This document shows positions 1-6,859 of a DNA stretch of 38,853 bases, piece after piece. A model generated the notes under the pieces. The model worked only from the letters and a program-made list of their open reading frames with translations. It had not been told where the DNA came from and made no database searches. The number at the start of each line of letters is the position of its first letter. Position 1 is the first letter of the stretch. Source of the DNA: Campylobacteraceae bacterium (GTDB taxonomy: Bacteria; Campylobacterota; Campylobacteria; Campylobacterales; Sulfurovaceae). The stretch covers positions 1 to 38,853 of the forward strand of contig JALWPZ010000245.1 in NCBI GenBank assembly GCA_026994745.1, written 5' to 3'. The position numbers were made by a program, and so were the translations under genes.

Positions 1-148
1 CTCCCGTCTGCTCCCAATCGGGATGGAACGTGACCGACTTCACCTCTCCCTCGTCGAAATCGACCAGGGCCCAGTGCTCCGCCTCCATTCGGGGAACGAT
101 CTTCGCCTTTTTCGGATCGTCCCCTTTGACGGGGATCAGGATCAGCAT
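1..148 (-). CDS. Conserved small protein, N-terminal part (cut by window edge)
   Basis: The first 49 codons of a minus-strand gene that runs off the left edge. It opens [19 protein letters not shown], followed by an alternating hydrophobic/acidic stretch ([10 protein letters not shown]). The ATG overlaps the luxS stop region by 7 bp, so it is probably translated after luxS from the same transcript. The opening strand-like IPVKG and the WALVD segment recall small NifX/NifB-C-like domain proteins. That is a weak resemblance and I do not assign a function. Codon use matches the neighbours. Confidence 0.7.
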   Translation of the reverse strand, partial: MLILIPVKGDDPKKAKIVPRMEAEHWALVDFDEGEVKSVTFHPDWEQTG

Positions 149-657
149 GACGCGCCTTTCACTTTCTCCGGATCCAGGGCCAACTCCTCGTTGTCCATGA
201 TCCCGATGCCGCGGTCCAGGACCCGCCGGGCGATCTCTTTGGCCTCCTCCAGGGAGTGCATCTTGCAACTGCCACATTGATAGATATTGAGTTCGGGGAT
301 CGCATCCTGGGAGGGGACCTTCAGGACATCCTCCATGGACTTCTCCCACGCTTCGGCCACTCGCCGGGGCTCGGGAGTCCCGATCAGGGACATATAGAAC
401 CCTGTACGGCATCCCATGGGGGAGATGTCGATGATCTCCACATCCTCTCCGTTGAGATGATCCCGCATGAAGCCGGCGAAGAGGTGCTCCAGCGTATGGA
501 TCCCCTTCTCTCCCATCCTCTCTTCGTTGGGTCGGCAAAAACGCAGGTCGAAGACGCTGATCGTATCCCCGCAGGGGGTCTGCATCCGTTTGGCCAGGCG
601 CACGGCGGGTGCGGGCATTCGTGTGTGGTCCACCAAAAACGAGTCGAGCATCGGCAT
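142..657 (-). CDS. luxS: S-ribosylhomocysteine lyase LuxS
   Basis: LuxS cleaves S-ribosylhomocysteine to homocysteine and 4,5-dihydroxy-2,3-pentanedione, the AI-2 precursor, in the activated methyl cycle. The protein is 171 residues, the usual family length. It shows the metal-binding HTLEH motif (His54, Glu57, His58), the catalytic Cys83 in [10 protein letters not shown] and the metal-ligand Cys128 in YQCGSC. I chose the ATG opening [12 protein letters not shown] because it aligns with family N termini and has AAGGA just upstream; a longer reading frame to 750 runs through the promoter. A TATAAT lies at 698-703. metK, which makes the SAM feeding this cycle, is in the window but not adjacent. 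Confidence 0.97.
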   Translation of the reverse strand: MPMLDSFLVDHTRMPAPAVRLAKRMQTPCGDTISVFDLRFCRPNEERMGEKGIHTLEHLFAGFMRDHLNGEDVEIIDISPMGCRTGFYMSLIGTPEPRRVAEAWEKSMEDVLKVPSQDAIPELNIYQCGSCKMHSLEEAKEIARRVLDRGIGIMDNEELALDPEKVKGASC

Positions 658-697
658 AGATAATCCTTGATATAATATCTGTTCTCGATTGAAGAGG

Positions 698-703
698 ATT
701 ATA
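698..703 (-). promoter_or_regulatory. Probable -10 box for luxS
   Basis: On the minus strand this reads TGATATAATCC, a perfect TATAAT with AT-rich sequence further upstream and no obvious -35, as in Campylobacterota sigma70 promoters. It predicts transcription starting about 35 nt before the luxS ATG. Confidence 0.6.
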
Positions 704-863
704 TCACAGGGAAAAATAGAAATATTTTTTCTAGAAGATAAATCGTCCATGGCAGTTTATAGTCATTGGAATTGATCTGATATTTCTGACAGGTACACAC
801 AACCGTGACGGTTCCTATGAAATGGTCGGTACTAGGAGACGCCAGTAGATCGCGTTTTCTTTG

Positions 864-911
864 CTTCGTTTCCTTTTTCTTTGTCGCGAGAACAAAGAAA
901 AAGAAATGAAG
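864..911. repeat. Long pyrimidine/purine hairpin, terminator- or REP-like
   Basis: An 11-bp perfect inverted repeat, CTTTTTCTTTG (873-883) and CAAAGAAAAAG (893-903), encloses the 9-nt loop TCGCGAGAA. Allowing one bulged C (872) and one G-T wobble, the stem extends by CTTCGTTT (864-871) pairing with AAATGAAG (904-911), about 19 bp in all. It lies downstream of the argS/106-residue gene pair and upstream of luxS, so termination is possible, but no T-tract follows on either strand. Its polarised CTTCGTTTC…TTTG arm looks like a dispersed element. Confidence 0.55.
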
Positions 912-976
912 GAAAAGAGTTCCATAAGGATATCGACGATAAACAAACGATTCCACTTTTCAACTTGCCGTGACGC

Positions 977-1297
977 CTAACCTTCGTATCGTGACCCCTC
1001 CAGGAAATTCAAAACGACGAACAGTAGAAGGGTCAGTGCCGGAAGGAGAACGATCCACCAGAGAAATCGGCCCTTCCAGAGATAATAAAGCAAGCCGAGC
1101 CATGCGACCACCAGCAGGACCACATGCCCCAGGAACAGAGGCAGGATCGGGCGCAGGGTCATTCCCGTGATGGCGAAGGCGATCAGGAGAATCACAGTTC
1201 CCAGGGCCAGGAGGCTCTTTTTCCAATCGCGACGCCAATACCAATCCAGGGCCACGGCCCCCAGGGTCAGCAGGACGATCAGGACCAGTCGGGTCAT
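977..1297 (-). CDS. Small four-helix membrane protein, function unknown
   Basis: A 106-residue protein made almost entirely of hydrophobic segments. Probable membrane helices lie near residues 3-18, 29-48, 52-73 and 78-98, separated by short basic loops (WRRDWKK, LWKGR). The ATG overlaps the argS stop as ATGA, which indicates translational coupling, so it is the distal gene of argS. I do not recognise a family. Position alone suggests a lineage-specific inner-membrane protein co-expressed with arginyl-tRNA synthetase. Confidence 0.8.
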   Translation of the reverse strand: MTRLVLIVLLTLGAVALDWYWRRDWKKSLLALGTVILLIAFAITGMTLRPILPLFLGHVVLLVVAWLGLLYYLWKGRFLWWIVLLPALTLLLFVVLNFLEGSRYEG

Positions 1298-2994
1298 CAG
1301 AGCCGCTCGAGGACCTGGATCCCCAGAATCTCCAGGGCCATGCGCAGGGTATCGGCGGTCTGTTTGGCCAACAGCAGTCGGCTTTGTCGCAGCTCCTCGG
1401 GCACGTCGTCGCGGAGGATGGGATGGGTTTCGTAGAATTTCATGAAGATCGTGGCCAGATCGTAGAGGTAGGAGGTGATGTAGTGGGGCATGGCGTCCCG
1501 GGCGGCGGAGCGCAGCACATCCTCCAGCTGCAACAGCTTCAGACCCATCCGACGCTGCAGTTCGTCCTCCAGGCGCAGAGTCCCCTCGATCTCTTTTCCA
1601 TATTTCCGCAGAATGGAGCGGATCCGGGCGTAGGCGTACTGCTGATAGAGGGAGGTGTTCCCCTCCAGGCTCAGCATCCGGTCCCAATCGAAGATGTAGT
1701 TGGACTCCCGGTTGATGGAGAGGTCGGAGTATTTCACCGCCCCGATGCCCACGATCTCGGCGATCTTTTCGATCTCCTCCTCGCTGTAGGCGTCCCGCTG
1801 GGTGATGGCCCCCTTGGCCCGCTCCACCGCTTCGTCCAACAGTTGGATCAGTTTGACCGTTCCGCCGTCCCGGGTCTTGAAGGGGCGCCCGCTCTTGTCC
1901 AGCATCATCCCGAAGGAGACATGCTCCAGCTTCACATCCTCGGGAGCGTATCCGGCTTTGCGCGCCACGGCGAAGACTTGCTGAAAGTGTCCCGCCTGCC
2001 GGGCGTCCACCACGTAAGCGATCCGCTTGGCCCCCAGGGTATGGACCCGGAAGCGGATCGCCGCCAGATCGGTGGTGGCATAGAGGTACCCCCCGTCGCT
2101 CTTTTGGATGATCAGGGGATTCTCGTCCCCCTCGATGAAGACCACCCTGGCCCCCCGGCTCTCCTGCAAAAGCCCCTTCTCCTTCAGGTCCTCCACGATC
2201 TGGGCCAACTCTTCGTTGTAGCTGCTCTCGGCCTTGACATGCTCCCGGGTCAGGCCGACATGGAGCTTGGAGTAGACCTCTTCGCAGTGGCCCAGGGATT
2301 TGTCGATGAAATCCTCCCAGAGCTCCAGACAGCGCACGTCGCCGCCCTGGAGCTTGACCACATACTCCCGGGATTTGTTGGCGAAGGCTTCATCCTCGTC
2401 GAAGCGGCGCTTGGCGGCCTTGTAGAACTCCTCCAGGTCCTTCAGGTTCCCCTCGGCACCCTCCCCCAGCTCCTCCAGGTAAGCGATGAGCATCCCGAAC
2501 TGGGTCCCCCAATCCCCGATATGGTTCTGACGGATCACGTCATTGCCCAGGAAGCTCAACAGATTGGCCAGGGAATCTCCGATGATGGTGGAGCGCAGAT
2601 GGCCCACGTGCATCTCTTTGGCCATGTTGGGGCTGGAGTAATCGACGACGACCCGAATCGGATCCTCCACCCTTCCCACACCCAGACGCTCGTCCCCTCC
2701 ACTCTTTTGCAACTCTGCGGCCAACCAGTTCCCATCCAGCCGAAGGTTGACGAAGCCGGGGCCCGCGATGGAGGTTTCGGAAAGCATGGGAGTTTCGGGC
2801 AAGTGATCCACGATCTCCTGGGCGATCTGTCGGGGATTTTTTCCCAGCTTCTTGGCCAGGGCCATGGCGCCGTTGAATTGATAATCACCGAATTCCGGCT
2901 TGCCCGCCTCGACGACGGAGGAGACCGGTTCATCGATCCCCATCTCTGTTAACGCCTCTTGGAAAAGTGCATCGAGTTCTTGTTTGATCTGCAT
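1297..2994 (-). CDS. argS: Arginyl-tRNA synthetase
   Basis: Class I aminoacyl-tRNA synthetase that charges tRNA-Arg; 565 residues, normal for bacterial ArgRS. Visible parts in order: the N-terminal additional domain (from MQIKQELDALFQEAL), the HIGH-type signature MHVGHLRST around residue 128, the catalytic core, the region LDKSGRPFKTRDGG that stands in for KMSK as in many ArgRS, and the C-terminal anticodon-binding helices (YQQYAYARIRSILRK). It is followed with ATGA overlap by a membrane protein. tatA lies 96 bp upstream, the argS-tatA-gmk order known from Campylobacter. A weak TATAAA at 3009-3014 could give a very short leader; otherwise it may be read from the tatA promoter. Confidence 0.97.
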   Translation of the reverse strand: MQIKQELDALFQEALTEMGIDEPVSSVVEAGKPEFGDYQFNGAMALAKKLGKNPRQIAQEIVDHLPETPMLSETSIAGPGFVNLRLDGNWLAAELQKSGGDERLGVGRVEDPIRVVVDYSSPNMAKEMHVGHLRSTIIGDSLANLLSFLGNDVIRQNHIGDWGTQFGMLIAYLEELGEGAEGNLKDLEEFYKAAKRRFDEDEAFANKSREYVVKLQGGDVRCLELWEDFIDKSLGHCEEVYSKLHVGLTREHVKAESSYNEELAQIVEDLKEKGLLQESRGARVVFIEGDENPLIIQKSDGGYLYATTDLAAIRFRVHTLGAKRIAYVVDARQAGHFQQVFAVARKAGYAPEDVKLEHVSFGMMLDKSGRPFKTRDGGTVKLIQLLDEAVERAKGAITQRDAYSEEEIEKIAEIVGIGAVKYSDLSINRESNYIFDWDRMLSLEGNTSLYQQYAYARIRSILRKYGKEIEGTLRLEDELQRRMGLKLLQLEDVLRSAARDAMPHYITSYLYDLATIFMKFYETHPILRDDVPEELRQSRLLLAKQTADTLRMALEILGIQVLERL

Positions 2995-3089
2995 CGAATG
3001 TATCCGTTTTTATAAAATCAGTGGCTATCGGAGAGCGCTTCCGAAAAGGCAAGCGCGGTGGGAGTGTGACACGTGAAAAAGCGGAGGGC

Positions 3090-3326
3090 TCAGGCTTTTT
3101 CGCTGCTCTGGGTCTCTTTGGTCTCGGCGGAAGCGGTCGCTTCGCTCTTCTCTTCGATCTCTTTGGTCGCCTGATTCTTGGGCTCGTCTTCCTCTTTGAC
3201 CGCCTCTTTGAAATCCTTGATCCCCTTGCCCAGGCCCTTGGCCAGGTCCGGGATCTTCTTGGCTCCGAAGAGCAGTACGACAATGGCCAAAATGACCAGC
3301 AACTCCGGCATACTCGGCATACCCAT
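3090..3326 (-). CDS. tatA: Sec-independent (Tat) translocase subunit TatA
   Basis: 78 residues with the TatA/E layout. One N-terminal membrane helix (about residues 7-21, [19 protein letters not shown]) ends in the FG hinge, followed by the amphipathic helix [18 protein letters not shown]. The tail is a charged, low-complexity Glu/Lys/Ala/Thr segment. TatA oligomers form the membrane passage for folded proteins. No tatB or tatC is adjacent. A TATAAT -10 lies at 3380-3385. An 8-bp inverted repeat (GAAAAAGC…GCTTTTTC, 3075-3101) spans the stop codon and could slow transcription into argS. Confidence 0.95.
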   Translation of the reverse strand: MGMPSMPELLVILAIVVLLFGAKKIPDLAKGLGKGIKDFKEAVKEEDEPKNQATKEIEEKSEATASAETKETQSSEKA

Positions 3327-3379
3327 AACGATCCTTTCGATCGGCTCCCCATGCGAGAGCCTCTGTTGATTTTGGCGCT

Positions 3380-3385
3380 ATTATA
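3380..3385 (-). promoter_or_regulatory. Probable -10 box for tatA
   Basis: The minus strand reads GGCTATAATAGCG, a perfect TATAAT about 54 nt before the tatA ATG and beyond the end of gmk. It probably also serves argS, which follows on the same strand. Confidence 0.6.
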
Positions 3386-3431
3386 GCCAATGACGACTTG
3401 AAATCGGTAATGGCACCTTCGACGGGAATGG

Positions 3432-3451
3432 AAAACGCCTCGGTGCCCGAG
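3432..3451 (-). terminator. Possible terminator after gmk
   Basis: Just past the gmk stop the minus strand forms the hairpin CTCGG-GCA-CCGAG, followed by GGCGTTTTCC. The stem is short (5 bp) and the T-run has only four bases, so it is weak. Confidence 0.4.
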
Positions 3452-3457
3452 TGCCCT

Positions 3458-4072
3458 CTACCCCAGGCTGTTCCATCGCTCCCGGAATTCCCGTGCCGCT
3501 TCCCGGCCCGGCTTCAATCGAGCGGTACGGGCCAGGGCCACGAACTCCTCCACGGCCTGGTCCAGATCGTCGTTGACGATCAGGTAATCGTACTCCTCCA
3601 GGGCCTCGATCTCCTTACGGGCGTTCTGCAGACGCCGTTGGATCGTCTCTTCGTCGTCGGTGGAACGGCTGCGAAGGCGACGCTCCAACTCATCCAGGCT
3701 CGGAGGGGTGATGAAGGCGGAAGTGATCCGGTCCCCCATCCGCTCCCGTGCCAGGCGGTGTCCCTGTACGTCGATATCGAAGATCACTAGCTTCCCCTCT
3801 TCCAGTGCTTCACGAACCGGCCGCAAGGAGGTGCCATAGTAGTTGCCGTGGACCCGGGCGTATTCCAGGAACTCCCCCGCGGCGATCTCCCGCTCGAAGC
3901 TCTCCGGATCGGTGAAGTAGTAATCCACCCCGTTCTTCTCTCCCTCTCTGGGAGCACGGGTCGTCGTGGAGATGGAGAAGTAGAAGTCGCCGATCAGGGG
4001 CTCGGCCCGCTGGATGATCGTACTCTTGCCCGCGCCGCTGGGGCCCGATAGGATCAGGATCGCACCGCTCAT
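3458..4072 (-). CDS. gmk: Guanylate kinase
   Basis: Phosphorylates GMP to GDP using ATP. The 204-residue length is typical. The P-loop GPSGAGKST is at residues 9-17. It is followed by the GMP-binding region STTTRAPREGEKNGVDYYF and the lid-proximal RLRSRSTDDEETIQRRL. The start overlaps the stop of the upstream acidic-protein gene as ATGA, so the two are co-translated. This gmk / acidic-protein pairing is also the arrangement I recall in Campylobacter. Confidence 0.97.
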   Translation of the reverse strand: MSGAILILSGPSGAGKSTIIQRAEPLIGDFYFSISTTTRAPREGEKNGVDYYFTDPESFEREIAAGEFLEYARVHGNYYGTSLRPVREALEEGKLVIFDIDVQGHRLARERMGDRITSAFITPPSLDELERRLRSRSTDDEETIQRRLQNARKEIEALEEYDYLIVNDDLDQAVEEFVALARTARLKPGREAAREFRERWNSLG

Positions 4073-4695
4073 GACTCCTCCTTCGACGGGAAACGGATGG
4101 TGACGGTGATCTCCGCCCCTTCCAACGCTTTTCGCAACTTTTTGGGCTTGCAGCGGGAGAACAGGTCGATCAACTCCCTGGCATCCAGGCTCAGGGATCC
4201 CGCTCGATCCATCTGCGCTTCTGACGTATCTTCGAGGGGAAGCTCCGCCAAAAGCTCCGGATCCTCCTCTTCCTCGTCCATCTCCAGGATCTCCCTGATC
4301 CGGGCGATCTCTTCCCCATCCAGGACCTGGGGCTCCTCCCGATCCCGGGCGGCGAAGCCATGGAGGGAGAGCCGGGGTTCCTCTTCCGCCTCTTCCTCTT
4401 CATTTTCCAGAAGGCGCAGAATATCCGAAGGGAGAAAGGGCTTATAAAGAATATGGTCGAACCCTTCGGCCTCCGTCCCCTCTTCCCGGATGGCGGCACT
4501 TCGTGCGATCATGATATGTCCCGAAAGCTCGTCAGGAACTATGGAGAGGTTCTCGTCCACCAGCAGCAGATCGTAACGGTCCCCTTCGACCTGCGCCGGC
4601 TCTTCGACACACTCCAGTTTGGCATCGGCCTTTTGCGCCGCCAGGCGAACCATTTCCCGAACCACACGACTACGGCTGAAGAGTAGAATCTTCAT
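4069..4695 (-). CDS. Acidic protein with degenerate receiver-like N terminus
   Basis: 208 residues. The first ~90 look like a response-regulator receiver fold: MKILLFSRSRVVREMV as strand 1/helix 1, LLLVDENL with Asp47 where the phospho-acceptor sits, and YKPF with Lys85-Pro86 matching the conserved KP. The acidic pair that binds Mg2+ after strand 1 is replaced by SRSR, so phosphorylation is doubtful. The middle is strongly acidic (runs such as EEEEAEEE and MDEEEEDPE). The C terminus has an ordered basic helix, FSRCKPKKLRKALEG. It precedes and overlaps gmk, the place of a 'highly acidic protein' in Campylobacter jejuni, where fliR comes next; fliR is absent here. Function unknown. Confidence 0.85.
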   Translation of the reverse strand: MKILLFSRSRVVREMVRLAAQKADAKLECVEEPAQVEGDRYDLLLVDENLSIVPDELSGHIMIARSAAIREEGTEAEGFDHILYKPFLPSDILRLLENEEEEAEEEPRLSLHGFAARDREEPQVLDGEEIARIREILEMDEEEEDPELLAELPLEDTSEAQMDRAGSLSLDARELIDLFSRCKPKKLRKALEGAEITVTIRFPSKEES

Positions 4696-4778
4696 TTCTC
4701 TCCTTTTTCAATCCGGTTTCCATATCCTCTATGAATTGCATCCTCTGAATAACGGGTAAGAGAGGTTTTTTCAGAATA

Positions 4779-4788
4779 CTCAATTGAG
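4779..4788. promoter_or_regulatory. Perfect 10-bp palindrome CTCAATTGAG, possible operator
   Basis: Lies in the 130-nt leader between the putative -10 (4835-4840) and the acidic-protein ATG. It is embedded in the near-symmetrical ATACTCAATTGAGAATAC. Its position downstream of the promoter would suit a repressor site, but I do not recognise the motif. Confidence 0.25.
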
Positions 4789-4834
4789 AATACAAACCGT
4801 TCTCCGGGATCTTTCAATGCATATGAAATAGTGG

Positions 4835-4840
4835 ATTATA
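4835..4840 (-). promoter_or_regulatory. Probable -10 box for acidic protein-gmk
   Basis: The minus strand reads GGATATAATCC with a perfect TATAAT. It implies an untranslated leader of roughly 130 nt before the ATG at 4695, longer than others in this window. Confidence 0.5.
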
Positions 4841-4891
4841 TCCTAAGAATGTATGAGGGAAAAAGAATGGACGATTTGAATGATATTCGGG

Positions 4892-4968
4892 TGGTACGCC
4901 CATCAGGATTCGAACCTGAGACCTCCTGAACCGCAATCAGGTGCTCTATCCAGCTGAGCCATGGGCGC
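4892..4968 (-). tRNA. tRNA-Arg, anticodon GCG
   Basis: A 77-nt cloverleaf on the minus strand with encoded CCA. Acceptor GCGCCCA pairs with TGGGCGT (G1-U72 wobble, discriminator A73). The D arm is GCTC…GAGC. The anticodon stem CCTGA/TCAGG carries loop TTGCGGT, so positions 34-36 are GCG (Arg, CGC/CGU codons). The T arm is TCAGG-TTCGAAT-CCTGA. Most bacteria use an ACG (inosine) anticodon for this box, so GCG is noteworthy. Confidence 0.95.
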
Positions 4969-5033
4969 ATGGTTTGGAGAGCAGAATGGTAGCCAAGGGG
5001 GGCTTAATAATCCCTGAAATCATCTCTCGTGGA

Positions 5034-5699
5034 TTAGGTATCCTCTGCCAACAGTGGATCGACCAGAACCCTTCGCCCCTCGCGGTTGGCCTTGCAGTAT
5101 TCGACGATCATCCCGTGGGACCGGGCGTAAGACTGCGCCTTTCCCAGATCCGGAAAGAGTTCCCCCTCCCGACCCTCGATCCCTTCCAGGATCCAGGTTT
5201 GTACTGCATCGTAACTCTCCAACTGGTACCCCAGGGCCTGGAGCAGGCGGGCGGTGTAACTGTCGACGACGAAGGCTTCCCGATAGCAGGCGTAGTTGAG
5301 GATCGCATCTGCCGTCTCCGGGCCGACACCTCTTCGTTCCAGCAGCCAGGAGCGCTCCACTCCCGACCGGAACTCCTCGAAGGAGCCGAAATCCTCCAGA
5401 ATCTTCCGGCTGAGCTCCTGCAGATTGCGGGCCTTGGCCCGATGAAATCCGCTGGGACGGATCAACGCCTCCAGGGAAAGCAAAGGATAGCGTGCCAGCC
5501 TATCCGCCGAGAGCAACTCTTCGGCGCGCAGGTTCTCCAGAGACCGCTCCACCCGGTCCCAGCGGGTGTTCTGGGTCAGGATCGCCCCCACCAGTGTCTC
5601 GAAACGCCCACTGTTTGGCCACCACCAGGGATCGCGAGAGACGTTGTCATACCCGAGGTTCTTGAGGCGAAAGAGAAGATCGAAGGAGTCGGTGATCAT
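5034..5699 (-). CDS. MagIII-type 3-methyladenine DNA glycosylase (endonuclease III family)
   Basis: A helix-hairpin-helix/GPD base-excision glycosylase of 221 residues. Seen: WWWPN near residue 25, TLVGAILTQNT (typical of the superfamily), the HhH element LLERRGVGPETAD (about 119-131) and the catalytic Asp146 in FVVDSYTARLL. The C terminus lacks the four-cysteine iron-sulfur loop of Nth/MutY. That, with WWWPN and SGFHRAKARNL, matches Helicobacter pylori MagIII, which removes 3-methyladenine. I chose ATG at 5699 (MITDSFDLLF) because the family starts there; an upstream in-frame start is possible. It stands alone between tRNA-Arg and fabH. Confidence 0.88.
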   Translation of the reverse strand: MITDSFDLLFRLKNLGYDNVSRDPWWWPNSGRFETLVGAILTQNTRWDRVERSLENLRAEELLSADRLARYPLLSLEALIRPSGFHRAKARNLQELSRKILEDFGSFEEFRSGVERSWLLERRGVGPETADAILNYACYREAFVVDSYTARLLQALGYQLESYDAVQTWILEGIEGREGELFPDLGKAQSYARSHGMIVEYCKANREGRRVLVDPLLAEDT

Positions 5700-5730
5700 T
5701 TTTGACTGGTAAGAGGAATGATTGATACCG

Positions 5731-5747
5731 GCGTTGCAAAGCAACGC
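5731..5747. terminator. Hairpin GCGTTGC-AAA-GCAACGC between fabH and magIII
   Basis: Perfect 7-bp stem with a 3-nt loop, downstream of the fabH stop and upstream of magIII. No T-tract follows on the minus strand, so it may be a repeat-type hairpin rather than an intrinsic terminator. It sits 15 bp from the heptad array at 5763-5790. Confidence 0.4.
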
Positions 5748-5762
5748 ACACCATAATTTTTC

Positions 5763-5790
5763 ATTATTAATTGTTAATTATTAATTCTTC
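5763..5790. repeat. Heptad array: ATTATTA ATTGTTA ATTATTA ATTCTTC
   Basis: Four consecutive 7-bp units; the first three differ only at position 4. The array supplies the stop codon (TTA at 5781-5783, read as TAA) and last codons of fabH. One of several period-7 arrays in the window. Confidence 0.65.
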
Positions 5791-6794
5791 CCTGCAAAGG
5801 GAAGCAAGGCGCTCGCCCAGGTCAATCCTCCGCCGAAGGTATCCAGCAGCATCAGATCCCCATAGCGCAGACGCCCCTCCTCGTAGATGTCGTTGATCGC
5901 CATGGGAATCGAGGCGGCGGAGGTGTTTCCGTACTTGTGCACCGTCAGAACGATCTGATCCTCCCGCATCTTCAGAGCGTCCCCTACCGCTTTGATGATG
6001 CGGTAGTTGGCCTGATGGGGAACGAAGTGGTCGATCTCTTCGGAAGGGATCCCGTTCTTCTCCAGGATCTCTTTCACATCCTTGGTCAGGGTTTTGACCG
6101 CCAGTTTGAAGGTTTCGTTTCCCTTCATTTTGACGTACTGCAGCCCCTGCTCGATCACTTCGCAGCTGGCCGGATGCACCGAACCGGGGGAAGGAGTGAT
6201 CAAAAAGTCGGCGTAACTGCCGTCGGCGCTGGCGTGGATGTCGACGATCCGCTCGTCCGGATCCTCCGTCGCCGCGATGACCGCCGCTCCCGCCCCGTCG
6301 CCGAAGAGGATGCAGGTGCCGCGGTCGGTGTAGTCGACGATGGAGCTGAACTTCTCCGCTCCGATGAGCAGGACGTTGCGTTTCATCCCCGACTCCACGA
6401 ACGCCTTGGCGATACTCAGACCGTAGACAAAACCGCTGCAGGCGGCAGAGATGTCGAAGGCCTGGACATTGCGGATCCCCAGTTTGTCGGAGATGATGCA
6501 GGCGGTAGAGGGCATGTTGAAATAGTCCGGAGTCACCGTGGCGCAGAGAACCAGATCGATGTCGTCGTGTTCCAGTCCGGCGCGGGCGATGGCGTCCCGG
6601 GCCGCTTCGACGGCCAGGTCGCTGGTGGCCATATCCTTGTCGGCGATGTGACGTTCCTTGATCCCGGTACGCTTGACGATCCACTCGTCGGTGGTGTCGA
6701 CCATCTTCTCGAAATCTTCGTTGCGAAGGACCTTGGGAGGGACATAGGCTCCGATGGAGCGCATGGATGCATAGATCGGTTTGGATGCAGACAT
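5781..6794 (-). CDS. fabH: 3-oxoacyl-[acyl-carrier-protein] synthase III
   Basis: Starts fatty-acid chains by condensing acetyl-CoA with malonyl-ACP. 337 residues. The thiolase-fold triad is visible: Cys119 in DISAACSGF, His260 in VPHQAN and Asn290 in KYGNTSAAS. The glycine-rich FGDGAGAAV and C-terminal GGGLTWAS loops are present. The ATG at 6794 has AAGGAA 5 nt upstream; compared with many FabH it carries about ten extra N-terminal residues before MRSIGAYVP. It is last in ndk-yceD-rpmF-plsX-fabH, a classic lipid/ribosome cluster. Its 3' end falls inside the period-7 array. Confidence 0.97.
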   Translation of the reverse strand: MSASKPIYASMRSIGAYVPPKVLRNEDFEKMVDTTDEWIVKRTGIKERHIADKDMATSDLAVEAARDAIARAGLEHDDIDLVLCATVTPDYFNMPSTACIISDKLGIRNVQAFDISAACSGFVYGLSIAKAFVESGMKRNVLLIGAEKFSSIVDYTDRGTCILFGDGAGAAVIAATEDPDERIVDIHASADGSYADFLITPSPGSVHPASCEVIEQGLQYVKMKGNETFKLAVKTLTKDVKEILEKNGIPSEEIDHFVPHQANYRIIKAVGDALKMREDQIVLTVHKYGNTSAASIPMAINDIYEEGRLRYGDLMLLDTFGGGLTWASALLPFAGKN

Positions 6795-6859
6795 GAAATT
6801 CCTTCCGTGCTTATGGAAGTAATTTTAGCAGAAATGGGCTTTGTGGGAAGGAAGGGGAA

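Larger units (their letters stand above)
658..976. other. Gene-free stretch between the argS operon end and luxS
   Basis: About 320 bp holding the luxS promoter, a small palindrome ACCGTGACGGT (near 804) and the long A/T-rich hairpin at 864-911. An 85-codon open frame crosses it, but its translation is low-complexity and lacks a ribosome-binding site, so I do not call it a gene. Confidence 0.6.

Noticed and set aside
699-956. 85-codon open frame upstream of luxS
   Set aside because: Phe/Lys-rich low-complexity translation created by the long T/A hairpin, no ribosome-binding site, and it overlaps the luxS promoter.
1384-2952. Long open frame (522 codons) antisense to argS
   Set aside because: Mirror frame caused by high GC and codon bias of argS; no start signals or family motifs. 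The same applies to the other long antisense frames over fabH, metK, dxs, lysA, clpA, pyk and nusA.
3387-3400. CCAATGA followed by CGACTTG near the tatA promoter, as in two heptad arrays
   Set aside because: Each heptamer occurs once and the two differ, so there is no tandem repetition; chance is sufficient.
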